The notes under the pieces: generated by a model
What the model saw: the letters and a program-made list of their open reading frames with translations, nothing else
The model's database searches: none
Told to the model about the DNA's origin: nothing
Translations under genes and position numbers: made by a program
Part shown: positions 55,338 to 64,000 of the stretch, in pieces
Layout: every line of letters begins with the position of its first letter
Numbering within the stretch: position 1 is the first letter of the stretch
NCBI RefSeq assembly: GCF_905163445.1
Contig: NC_053195.1
Span: 3,338,501-3,402,500, forward strand
Direction of reading: 5' to 3'
Length of the DNA: 64,000 nt
Source: Pararge aegeria
Taxonomy: Eukaryota > Arthropoda > Insecta > Lepidoptera > Nymphalidae

Positions 55338-57531
55338 TAAGTTTAGACCTAACCTATGTTTGTTTGTTGCTTTGTAATTATTGTTAAGTTACAATGACGT
55401 AGTGTTTTTATTAGATATGTTTGTTATTTATCAATAACTTACCCATAGAGTATACAAACACTACATCCGTGAAATAAAAATATTTATTATTATTACATAT
55501 TACATTTGCGGAAACCTAGGCTGCATTACGGTTATTTGGATTATTATCATCATATCAACCCATAACTGGCCCACTACAGGGCACGGGTCTCCCCCTACAA
55601 TGCGAAGGGGTTAAGGCCGTAGTCCACCACGCTGACCCAGTGCGGATTGGTGGACTCCACACACCTTTGAGAACATTATGTAGAACTCTCAGGTAGAGGT
55701 ATAATTACTGTCAACTGCTAAATGGAATGAGATGACTTACTGCCTGTTGAAAAACGTTTAGTCATGTAAACGGTTTATGTATGTTCATAAGTCTGTGTTG
55801 AACCTATTCGATTGAACGGTTCAATTTATTAATTATGTATTAAGTAGGGCTTCTAAGATACATGCAGGAAAGTTGGTGATTTGTTGAATTTTCTAAGGAT
55901 TTCACAAAATCCCTGAATAACCTTTGACCTTCGAGACGTTACTTGTTTGTTTCTTAAGTTACAGTAGTTAGCCCTACTGTTTATTGGCTTGTTCCATATG
56001 AGAATTTTGTCTATTAATTTCTCGTCCTAGTTTTTTTTAAATTACTAGCTCTTCCGGCGAACTTCGTACCGCCAAACAATTTTTTTTTGTAAAAACTATA
56101 TTGTTATACTTTTTATCATATTTTTATAATAATCAAAAAAATTAAATAACATAAAAATTGGTCCAGCCGTTCTCGAGTTATAAATGGTGTAACTAACACA
56201 ACTTTCTTTTATATATATATATAGAATTTAATGATATTTATTTGCATATAGTTCATATTTCATGTTTATTCTTTAAAATAATTGTTTTATAAATATAACC
56301 TAAAATCAAGCAACCAATTAGAATTTAATAGAAAAGTACAAAAAGATTTACACGTTCAATTTAAAAGGTGTAAAACATAAACTCATATGACTTTTACCAA
56401 TTTTGAAATTAGACGAGAATATAAACGCGAAAACTGTCTTGTGGTGCCCTACGAAAAAGAAGCAAATATTTGAACTTTTTCGGAAGTCAGTACAGAACGA
56501 TAACTAATTAATTGTTTCGGTAAAAGCAGATGATTGTTTACAATAATAATATGCTTTTTCATTGGACACTGAGCTCTTTCAGGAAATCAATCAGGAAGGT
56601 AGAATACCTACCTAAATACGTTATAGGTATGTCGGAATGGACGTATTATACAAATACCAAAGATTATGGATTGATTTCAGTAGTTATTGGTTACGAATGT
56701 AAGTGGTCCCGAGTTTATGGCATTTTCATGTCCCCATACTTACCCTTAAACATTGCGACTCTTACAAAGCTGTATGTATAGATAAGTAATTGTTCAAAAC
56801 CCTAAAAAAGGTAGCAAATCAGGATATAATAAACATCCGCAAAACCTACTACATCCGCAAAACATAGTTCGCAACTTTATTAATAAATAACCAAGCTAAT
56901 TTCTACTTTTTTATTTATAAAAGCGGGATTTAAAGTTTACCTTTTACTATTATTTTTATTAGAGCATGGGTACCCCATTCACGTTCACTTTTGCTCTAAT
57001 AAAAATTTGTTAATATTAGAGATATCGGCTATAGGTAATGGTGGGAAATTAAAATTAACATCATTCCTATTTTATATAAATTAACAAAATTTTTATTTTA
57101 CAAATAAAAAAATGGAATAGTGATATCAAATTAGTGTACTGTCATAGGTCTTCAATATATCTACAAAGTTTGAACGAAATTAGACCGTTTGAAGAGGGTA
57201 AAAATCAAAAAAAAACAAACAGACAAACCGCTTCCAATGAAATGTTTGTATGTTAAATTCAACTTCAAAAATCATTTATTTTAAGTAGGTACTTGGCCAT
57301 ACTTTCTAGGAAGGTAATTTTGAAACGTAGGTAAATTTCAATCTATCTTTATGTAGTTTAACTACCAGATTCGGAAGGCAAATTCTATCGGCAAGAAACT
57401 TAAAAGTTCCTTTATTCTAACATACCGTAACTTTTGACAAAGCCACCATCGATGCTAAATGATTCCAAAAGAGATTTGAAATCGCTTAACGATACATTCC
57501 CGTCTTCGTAAGATTACCATAATTTTCCCAC
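55338..57531. other. Interval between RTE and CIMIP2-like exons
   Basis: Holds an RTE-tailed SINE part (55535-55745) and a dispersed repeat at 56040-56225 ending CAGCCGTTCTCGAGTTATAA...TATATATATATAGA. It also holds an imperfect palindrome at 56952-57006 (15-bp arms TTTTTATTAGAGC). No convincing exons, although the CIMIP2-like gene's last exon(s) must lie here or further left. Confidence 0.5.
55535..55745 (-). mobile_element. RTE-tailed SINE, tail half
   Basis: TCATCATATCAACCCATAAC, GCCCACTACAGGGCACGGGT, CCGTAGTCCACCACGCTGAC and CACACACCTTTGAGAACATT, ending near AGAACTCTCAGGTAGAGGTA. The trinucleotide tail lies on the left. Confidence 0.75.
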
Positions 57532-60500
57532 CTTTGTATTTGTTGATCTCGATGAATCTGTTCAGATCGCGTCGGATCTCGTCCCTTGAGTGCACTGTTT
57601 CCATTTTCGGCGCGCTTCGGGATCTCACGAAGCTCCGGTTGAAATCGGTCTTCCGTTGCAACTCTCTTTGGTTCGCACTAAAATCTGCCATGCAGTCATC
57701 TGCCGCGCGCCCGTATGATTTTCCGTAACTGCACAATACGACAAGATTGAACGATTGTTTCAGTAATTGATCGAATGAATGAAAACACTTTTGACGTGAC
57801 AACGTCTTATAATTCGATGGAGCCGGCTGCACGCACGAAAAAACATGACGTATGCGGCGTTACGTCGCTCTGAGGCGTTCCATTCAAGGCTTGAAGTGCA
57901 AGCGAGAGCGCGGAACGAGCGACAAAGAGGCACAGTCGGCCTCCGCGTTCGACATCTGTCTCTCTCCTACTTGAGTGAGCGATGCGTCCGCGTGGACAGC
58001 TTCTATACAATAATACATTTACATGTTTTCGGCAAGGATGAAGTGCAGTGAAAAGTGAATGTGGTGTCAATTGTTTATAGCAACGATAATATCTATCAAA
58101 CAAATAAAATTATTTTTTTTTTGAAAAATGCAACCATTCCATCAGTATTTTCTTACGACGTTGTCACGTTCAACTATCGTCAGTAAGCCGACTTTACAGA
58201 CAACCAATTTTTTTATTTGAACAGCGCAAAGTACAATTGCAGCAATGTAAATAAATAAGAAATAAATATACTACCACAATACACACATCGCCATCTAGAC
58301 CCAAAGTAAGCGTAGCTTGTGTAATGGGTACTAAATAAATAAATAACTCCGAAAGCGGGGTCGCTGCCCACTGCACCAATCGGCCGTGTTATAGAGGCAA
58401 CCTAAACAACGTGGAACCGAATTACGAAATACTGTTGATATATGCATAAGTAGATATATTTCATAAGGAGAAGAAAATAATCACCCAGTAAAAATATTAA
58501 ATCAAAAGGACCATATTTATTTTTACATACAAACTAATTCAAAACATTCTAAGCGTTTACTTATGACAACCCTATTGAAGATAAAAGATCGACACGTGCA
58601 TACCTACGCTACGCAACACGTACCTAGTTAATTAACAGGAGTCACTCGATTTTAATTTTGCCTGATTTGAGGCTGTATCTTATTATTCTTTCAGTTAAAA
58701 CTATGGCAGTGGTTTATACAAAAACTATTAGCGTTACGGTTACACAGATAAGTCTCAGAGACGGTAAATAATGTCGGTACCTCTCAAGACTGCTAAATAA
58801 TAATTCAGTTTTGATTTACTTTTGATTTATGGCTTTTCTTAGTGCCAAAACAGCACAATGTTAGCACTAATTCAATTCTTTTTATACCTACTAATAAAAA
58901 TGAAACGTCAAACGACACTTCGTAATTTTTTTCTATGCAAAAATGACGTTTGACAGATGTGATCGCGAGATTTACGCCTGTCGCAAACCTGTCGTAAGAT
59001 ACGTAAACAAACTGCCGGCACACAGCATTGCAACAATGCTGTGTGCCGGCAGAAATAAGCATGGCATTTCCGCAACTTAAGTATACTCGTGTGCGAATGA
59101 ACAGTATTAAAAATAAAATAATCTATTTACGTGAAATTCATGCCAGGCACGTATCCCGTATAGCCAGTCATGTACGCAGGCTGTCTGTGCCTTGTACCAT
59201 CGTATACGTCTCGCATTGGGCCACTACGCCGCGGCATGTTGTTGATCTCGTAGTTATCGCCTGGCCTGTACTTCAGTGGTTTGCTGGAAATTAAACGAAA
59301 TACATTAATCAAAAGTTCTATGGTTTTATGGTTTTAAGGGTTCGGTTCGCTGTAGACGCAATTTGGGAGGCTTCGGCCATGGCTAATTACCATCTTTCCG
59401 ACTAAGACGTGCCGCTAAGCGATTTAGCGCTCCGGTGTGATGTCGCGTAGAAATCGATTAGGGGCATATCCCTGACACGTTAGCAACTTAGCCCGTTACC
59501 ATCTAATACTGCATCATCACCTACCAGCGGGTGAGATTGCAGTCAATAAAAATATAATATCCAAATAAAAAAAAACCTGTAGCTTCTACTTGATTTTAAA
59601 ATATAAGATGCATGTTTCATTACTTATTCAGATAAATCGATTCTTCGACGAAAGTATTATCGTTCAACAATAATATAGCCATTTCAAATTTAAAAAAACC
59701 CCGATTTGAAATATCGTGTACATTATTCTACTAGTTCTAGCTCTTTAATTTGACACCGATATTGAGGGAGTTGTGCAATAAAAATGTAATTCGCCATCTA
59801 ACACTCCCGACTAATTTACCTTTCATACAAAAAAAAAACAAAATGATTCGGGCGCTACTATGCCACAGAAAGATAAATACACACATACACACAAACACAC
59901 AAACGCTGTAACTAATAAACCCCGGGCCCGTGGGTTAAAAACTGATTCTACAAGATACGGAGTACAACTAAGCTACGGGGCTACATAGCGTAGCATAAAG
60001 CTTTTGTAGCAAAAAGTCATAAATCGTAGTAGGTATATGAATACTGTAGACCTTGTAACCTAGATTAGGTTATACTAATAGCAAGTGTAAAATTTAGCTT
60101 TTAGTTGGAAATCAGAACTCAAAATAGACTTATGTTTGGATTAACGTTTATTCTGACATATTTGTTTCAAAACTTCAAAGGTTGTAAATATACAAGGCTG
60201 TACAGTTTGCATGATTGTTAAAACTTGTGTTCAACATCTTTTTTCTGGATTTATTGTGCTTTAGAGAAATATCCATGTAAGGCTTTTATAAGATAACATG
60301 ATTCTTTATTTGTTAAAATATTGTTATTTGTGTTGTTATACAGCTTGAACTTACTTGTACTTTCTGTGTGTCTACAGTACTTTTAGTGGAATAAAAAATA
60401 AGGGAATCATATTCTAACATCTCTGGTTTACAAATATTTAGCATAATATTCATTAGGCTAGCAGACCAGAGACAATTCAGAAATGATATATTCCCAAATT

Positions 60501-61604
60501 TACTCTCCGTCCTTTTCACGAACTAGGGCAGTGAGCAAGGACAAAAGGGATACAAATAGTGTGCCGTGTGATTAGGGCATGTTAGAATACAGTTGTCGCC
60601 GCTCCTCTTTTACCGCGGTTGTCGTGGCAACTAAGGGAATATAACGGAGAACGGGCAGAAGCGTTCTCCGTGATATTATTACCAACCTAACTGCCAAACC
60701 CTCCCGTTGGGAGAGGCCAGAAGTGGACTGTTATCGGCTATTGATACAGTATGAAAATTTTTGAAGTTATACTCCTTTTGGCGCGTTAGCGTAAAATGGT
60801 GAGAGTAAATTTTTCAGATTTGCGACACCGTCGCAAAAAACCGACACCATGAAGTAAGCTATAGTCAACATTTTAGTTTTTCTAAAAATGGTTTGTCAGT
60901 TGACTTTCAATAATTCAAACAATACCTTTTTTTCTTTTGTTAGTAGTAGTCTTCAAACTTCTACAAACGTAGAATAAGGCGAAAGATAAAATTTTTGAAA
61001 AGATCTTTATCTTGTTACGCCAAAGAAGTATAACTTCTAACGCGTGTACATAAGTGCACACACGCTTTTTTTATTTAGTCTTTATATTTTATTAATAAAT
61101 TTATTTCAATAATTTGAATATATTCTATATATCTTAAATATTTTATTCTTTAAAATAATTGACTATAGTAATATTGTTTCTTTAAAATATAAATATAACC
61201 TAAAATAAACTATTTAAAACTAAATAAAATCTAAAACGTCCTCGTAACCACCGCAGCGAGGCACAGTTCCTAAGATGCTGGCAGCATTGCCTCTTTGGAT
61301 GGACAAACTAATTCGTTGAATAATTAAAATAATTTGAATTAAAAAACATTAACGGGCATGGTACCCAAAACGCTATTGCTCTTCGAATTGCAAGACTTAG
61401 CCGTTGAGCTAGATAAGCGCCAGCACTAGGGTCACCAGACGTCAAGACCAAATTGCTATTGATTGATGGTATGGGTATGCTAGAAAGACGAAAAAAGCTT
61501 ACTTGAACAGTCCTTTAGAGCGTATCTCTTTCAGAATATGCCGCGTGTTTTCACCATAGCATTTCCCGTATCGAAACTTCAGCAGCGGGCAATGGCCTGT
61601 ATAT
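57532..61604 (-). CDS. CIMIP2/FAM166 (UPF0605) family protein, three internal exons
   Basis: Seen: exons 61503-61604, 59131-59283 and 57532-57728 on the minus strand, joined in phase. The first reads YTGHCPLLKFRYGKCYGENT, the second ends AYMTGYTGYVPGMNF, and the third continues TYGKSYGRAADDCMADF and ends FIEINKYKG. Repeated GYTG-x-x-P...F/YGx-(S/C)YG units are the hallmark of CIMIP2 (formerly FAM166) proteins; human FAM166B has YTGHCPLLRFSVGQTYG at the matching place. Known: these are microtubule inner proteins of ciliary and sperm axonemal doublets, so a sperm-flagellum role is inferred here. The first exon with the start codon and the terminal exon(s) were not found. The donor of the last exon is ambiguous (57531 or a few codons later). 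A TIR element sits in the intron right of 57728. Confidence 0.8.
57794..58169. mobile_element. Terminal-inverted-repeat element with CpG-rich interior
   Basis: ACGTGACAACGTC at 57794-57806 is exactly inverted at 58157-58169, with extended similarity outward (CTTTTGACGTGAC versus GTCACGTTCAAC). The interior is unusually CpG-rich at 57840-57995 (GTATGCGGCGTTACGTCGCT, GAGCGCGGAACGAGCGACAA), then AT-rich. No transposase frame, so non-autonomous if mobile. Confidence 0.5.
58247..58389 (-). mobile_element. Metulj-like SINE with internal deletion
   Basis: Tail AAATATACTACCACAATACA and GTAAGCGTAGCTTGTGTAAT join directly to the head AAAGCGGGGTCGCTGCCCAC-TGCACCAATCGGCCGT. About 120 bases of the middle are missing and replaced by ACTAAATAAATAAATAACTC. 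Confidence 0.85.
58495..58735 (+). repeat. Dispersed repeat, copy 2 (see 9700-9945)
   Basis: Same order of blocks as at 9700: AAAACATTCTAAGCGTTTAC, ACAACCCTATTGAAGATAAA, GATCGACACGTGCATACCTA and ACAGGAGTCACTCG, ending in AAAAACTATTAG. Unclassified. Confidence 0.75.
59012..59052. repeat. Perfect 19-bp hairpin, 3-nt loop
   Basis: CTGCCGGCACACAGCATTG at 59012-59030, loop CAA, then the exact reverse complement at 59034-59052. It lies 78 bases downstream (in gene orientation) of the exon ending at 59131, in the following intron. Confidence 0.95.
59352..59560 (+). mobile_element. tRNA-derived SINE (GCTAAGCGATTT family), 3' part
   Basis: GGGAGGCTTCGGCCATGGCT, GCCGCTAAGCGATTTAGCGC, TGTCGCGTAGAAATCGATTA and GCATCATCACCTACCAGCGG. 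The tRNA head is absent and the final CTAACTTGTAG block is cut. CIMIP2-like intron. Confidence 0.8.
60641..60671. repeat. 10-bp hairpin ACGGAGAACG
   Basis: ACGGAGAACG at 60644-60653 is inverted at 60662-60671 within a block (GTCGCCGCTCCTCTTTTACC...) that resembles dispersed lepidopteran repeats. Short enough to be coincidental. Confidence 0.5.
60757..61046. mobile_element. MITE with GAAGTTATACTyCTTTGGCG termini
   Basis: GAAGTTATACTCCTTTTGGCG-like sequence at 60761-60782 and its near-exact inverse CGCCAAAGAAGTATAACTTC at 61019-61038 enclose an AT-rich, non-coding 240 bp. The target duplication is unclear. Confidence 0.55.
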
Positions 61605-61704
61605 CTGAAACCAAGTCCGTAATGTATTGACCTACTTAATATGCGATATCTATACCAAACATAATGTCTCAGTTTTCAATCTCAGTTCAAATTCATTTAT
61701 TTGC

Positions 61705-61810
61705 ACTGATTGAGGAGGTACAACGGCCTTAACCCCTTCTTACTGTGGGTGGAGATCCGTGCTCTGTAGTGGGCCGGTAATGGGCTGATGTGATGATGAT
61801 GACGATATAT
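61705..61810 (+). mobile_element. RTE-tailed SINE, tail part
   Basis: CAACGGCCTTAACCCCTTCT, GATCCGTGCTCTGTAGTGGG, CCGGTAATGGGCTGATG and the tail TGATGATGATGACGAT, in plus orientation. It shows the GATGAT tail most clearly. Confidence 0.8.
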
Positions 61811-62392
61811 ATATATACAAACTTAACCGTGTCTGATAAATAGTCCGTTTTTTTACGGTAGCTCACTATATATTTTCTCTATCCGACTTCTGTATCCGAC
61901 CATTGATCCAAAAACCAAGCGAAAGCTTTTTAAGATGTTGGTCGAAGCTTTTAGTGGATCATTGACTGAAATGACGATCGGATCAATAACGGTCAACCAC
62001 CCCACATGGCGGTGATCACGTGAGCAAGGTCGAAGTATTTAGATATTTTTTCCTTTTTTTATTACTATTTATATTATATATTATTATCATCAGTCTTTTA
62101 ACAATGAATTACGCGAATGGGCTCCGAGACACGAGGATGGACACCACCAATTTCCTAACTCCGGTCTGGGACCATAAAAACGGTACAAACTACATAACAA
62201 CTAACTATTTATAGAATTTACTATTTAGTTTAAATATAAAATAACATAACCAGTGCCGAGCAGGCCACGGGGAGTAAATATGAAAACCTTGATAGCATTC
62301 AGTGTGCTCAAGAATTTTTTTATCTAGTTCCCCCTCACCTTTTTACCATCGAACCGTGAGGCACCGTAAGGGTTTGCATCTCTACTTGGTTG

Positions 62393-62622
62393 ATATACCT
62401 CGGACGCGTACATCGCACCGGAACACTAAATCGCTTAGCAGCACGTCTTTGTCGGTAGGGTGGTATTTGGTAACTAGCAACGGCCAAAGCCTCCCACCAG
62501 ACCAGACCGGAGAAAATCCATAAATTATAAATTCCTAAATTGCCCCTGCCGGAAGTCGAACACGGAACCCACTACTTAAATTCACAGAACTCACCGTTGT
62601 GCCAGGATGGTCGTCAAAAAAC
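62393..62622 (-). mobile_element. tRNA-derived SINE (GCTAAGCGATTT family), head-side copy
   Basis: CATCGCACCGGAACACTAAA-TCGCTTAGCAGCACGTCTTT, CCAAAGCCTCCCACCAGACC and CGGAAGTCGAACACGGAACC, ending at the head TTGTGCCAGGATGGTCGTC. The 3' block is missing. Confidence 0.82.
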
Positions 62623-63139
62623 GGCAGAAGCCTCCCAGAAAAGTTACCAGAAAATAGTCAGAAGCCAAAAGGGGGGTTTTATCTAAATTTGTTGAAGGTC
62701 TTATTTTCATGGGGGAACGAATTTATTTTAACAAAATTATGTATAAAACCGTCAAAGCAGAAAATATAATAACACGTTTTCAATTTCATCGGTAACGTTT
62801 TGATAACGTTCATTTCATATCACGGGTCAGAGGAAATGATATTCGATAAAGCGAAAAGCAATTTCAAGATCGCGAAAATATCAGTTTAACGTAAACGGGG
62901 TAATGAAATAGAAATATTATGAAGTAATACTTATATTTGCAACTATCGTCGGTACTGGAAAAATTTAATAATGAATTGTAAAATTGTATAATTATGGAAA
63001 AAATAAGATTGTTAAACTTACAGATCTTCTCTGGTTACTATTCTCACAACACGTATGTTTAGAGTTCTCGAAGAAATTACTTACAATTTTATTTATGGCT
63101 GACACGTTGAAATTTTTATACTTTTGTGAATGATTCCGC

Positions 63140-63265
63140 TATCATCTTCATCACGATTACCGACCTACTATAGGGCATGAGTCTCCTCTCAAATAACAGG
63201 GTTAACCAAGCTGGCCACATGTGGCTTGATAGAGTTCACGATGTTCCTCCGTAAAATTGGATTTG
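63140..63265 (-). mobile_element. RTE-tailed SINE, tail part
   Basis: ATCATCTTCATCACGATTAC, CGACCTACTATAGGGCATGA and GGGTTAACCAAGCTGGCCAC: diverged but in family order. Confidence 0.6.
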
Positions 63266-64000
63266 TCAATTGAGTAATCTCATCATCACAAATTTCATCT
63301 CATCTCATTTCATATTAATAATAATTTATTTATTTTAGGCATATAAAATAAAAAACAATAAATAATGATAAATATTAAATAAAAAATTCAAATTTATTAT
63401 TGCGTATATATTGGAAATATAAAAACCAAACCAGTTATATATTTTTTTAGTATCTTTATTTACAGTAAAGGTTTACAAAAATCACGGGCAGTCTTCATAC
63501 GCAAAATAATATCCCGATGATTGATGCAGAACGAATGGGAAATCGCAGTCGCAACGCGAGTCGCGACCAGTGGCAAATGACGCCCATAGACGTCGCGACA
63601 GGTTCGTCGCACGTGCGTTGCGACGGTGTCGGACGACATTCGCTGTTCACTCGGTGCATGTGTTCCGGGCAATTGTCAACTCTTAGTGGAAGTTAGAATA
63701 TGGTTGATATATCGGATAAAATATACAGATACAAATTATGCTCAGAAATCTATAATATTGCGTCTGGCAAGAAACTATAATAAATTTTATTCAAAACTTG
63801 ATATATTTCATTTATCGAAAACACAATTGAAGAATGAAATAACTAAACTACATCGCGAGAGATAATAAATGATGTGAAATCATTCATTTTTGCACACTTA
63901 CGAACACACGCACACACTTACGCACACTCACACCCACTCACACTCATTCATGCTGTTGTGAATATCGTAACTGATTATTTTGTATATTTTGTACTTGTAC

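Larger units (their letters stand above)
61605..64000. other. Right end: repeats, no placed gene
   Basis: Includes SINE pieces (61705-61810, 62393-62622, 63140-63265), a CpG-rich stretch at 63535-63660 (GAGTCGCGACCAGTGGC, GACGTCGCGACAGG) and an imperfect CA-rich low-complexity run at 63890-63950. The first exon of the CIMIP2-like gene may lie here; a strong minus-strand donor at 63020 (GATCT|GTAAGT) has the right phase but no convincing exon before it. Confidence 0.45.

Noticed and set aside
56530..56781. 83-codon plus-strand frame
   Set aside because: No family resemblance, no splice or promoter context; composition typical of AT-rich chance frames.
63020..63075. First exon of the CIMIP2-like gene ending in REDL|GTAAGT
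   Set aside because: Phase fits, but no in-frame ATG or convincing acceptor precedes it and the residues do not match the family N-terminus.
1..64000. CRISPR arrays, operons, bacterial promoters or terminators
   Set aside because: The window is clearly spliced animal DNA; no regularly spaced repeats of CRISPR type were seen.

Overview
The window looks like nuclear DNA of a lepidopteran insect, probably a butterfly. It is AT-rich, its genes have many short exons, and it carries dense tRNA-derived SINEs, RTE-, R1- and I-type LINE debris and a mariner. Gene identities rest on recognising conserved protein families by eye; no database search was run. Species is not determined.

Layout. 1-7669 (+): the last six exons of MCMBP, an MCM-binding replication/cohesion factor. 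8586-10531 (+): RAB5IF/OPTI, a small ER or mitochondrial multipass membrane protein, complete in four exons. 14660-20840 (-): OSGEP/Kae1, the tRNA t6A catalytic subunit of KEOPS, complete in six exons, with one GC-AG intron. 21150-26665: an almost intact I-clade LINE with two ORFs and a 13-bp target-site duplication (TSD), about 310 bp upstream of the OSGEP start codon. 27201-38450 (-): PELP1/Rix1-like ribosome biogenesis scaffold, 12 exons placed, N-terminus not resolved. 39177-47587 (+): GORAB, a Rab6-interacting golgin, complete in five exons and head-to-head with PELP1. 47588-52094: gene-poor. 52095-55326: a full-length RTE-clade LINE with an open 934-codon reading frame and an 11-bp TSD. 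57532-61604 (-): three internal exons of a CIMIP2/FAM166 (ciliary microtubule inner protein) gene. The rest, to 64000, holds repeats only.

The host genes are unrelated housekeeping genes (replication, membrane protein biogenesis, tRNA modification, ribosome assembly, Golgi trafficking, cilia). Nothing suggests a co-regulated cluster or a novel multigene system.

The most unusual signals are in the mobile DNA. Several LINE copies have exact TSDs. One I-type fragment carries an inverted copy of its own flanking DNA at its 5' junction, and an R1-like fragment has an inverted 5' segment. Perfect 15-26 bp hairpins recur. A SINE family ends in the same GATGAT tail as the local RTE element. Several elements are nested inside one another.
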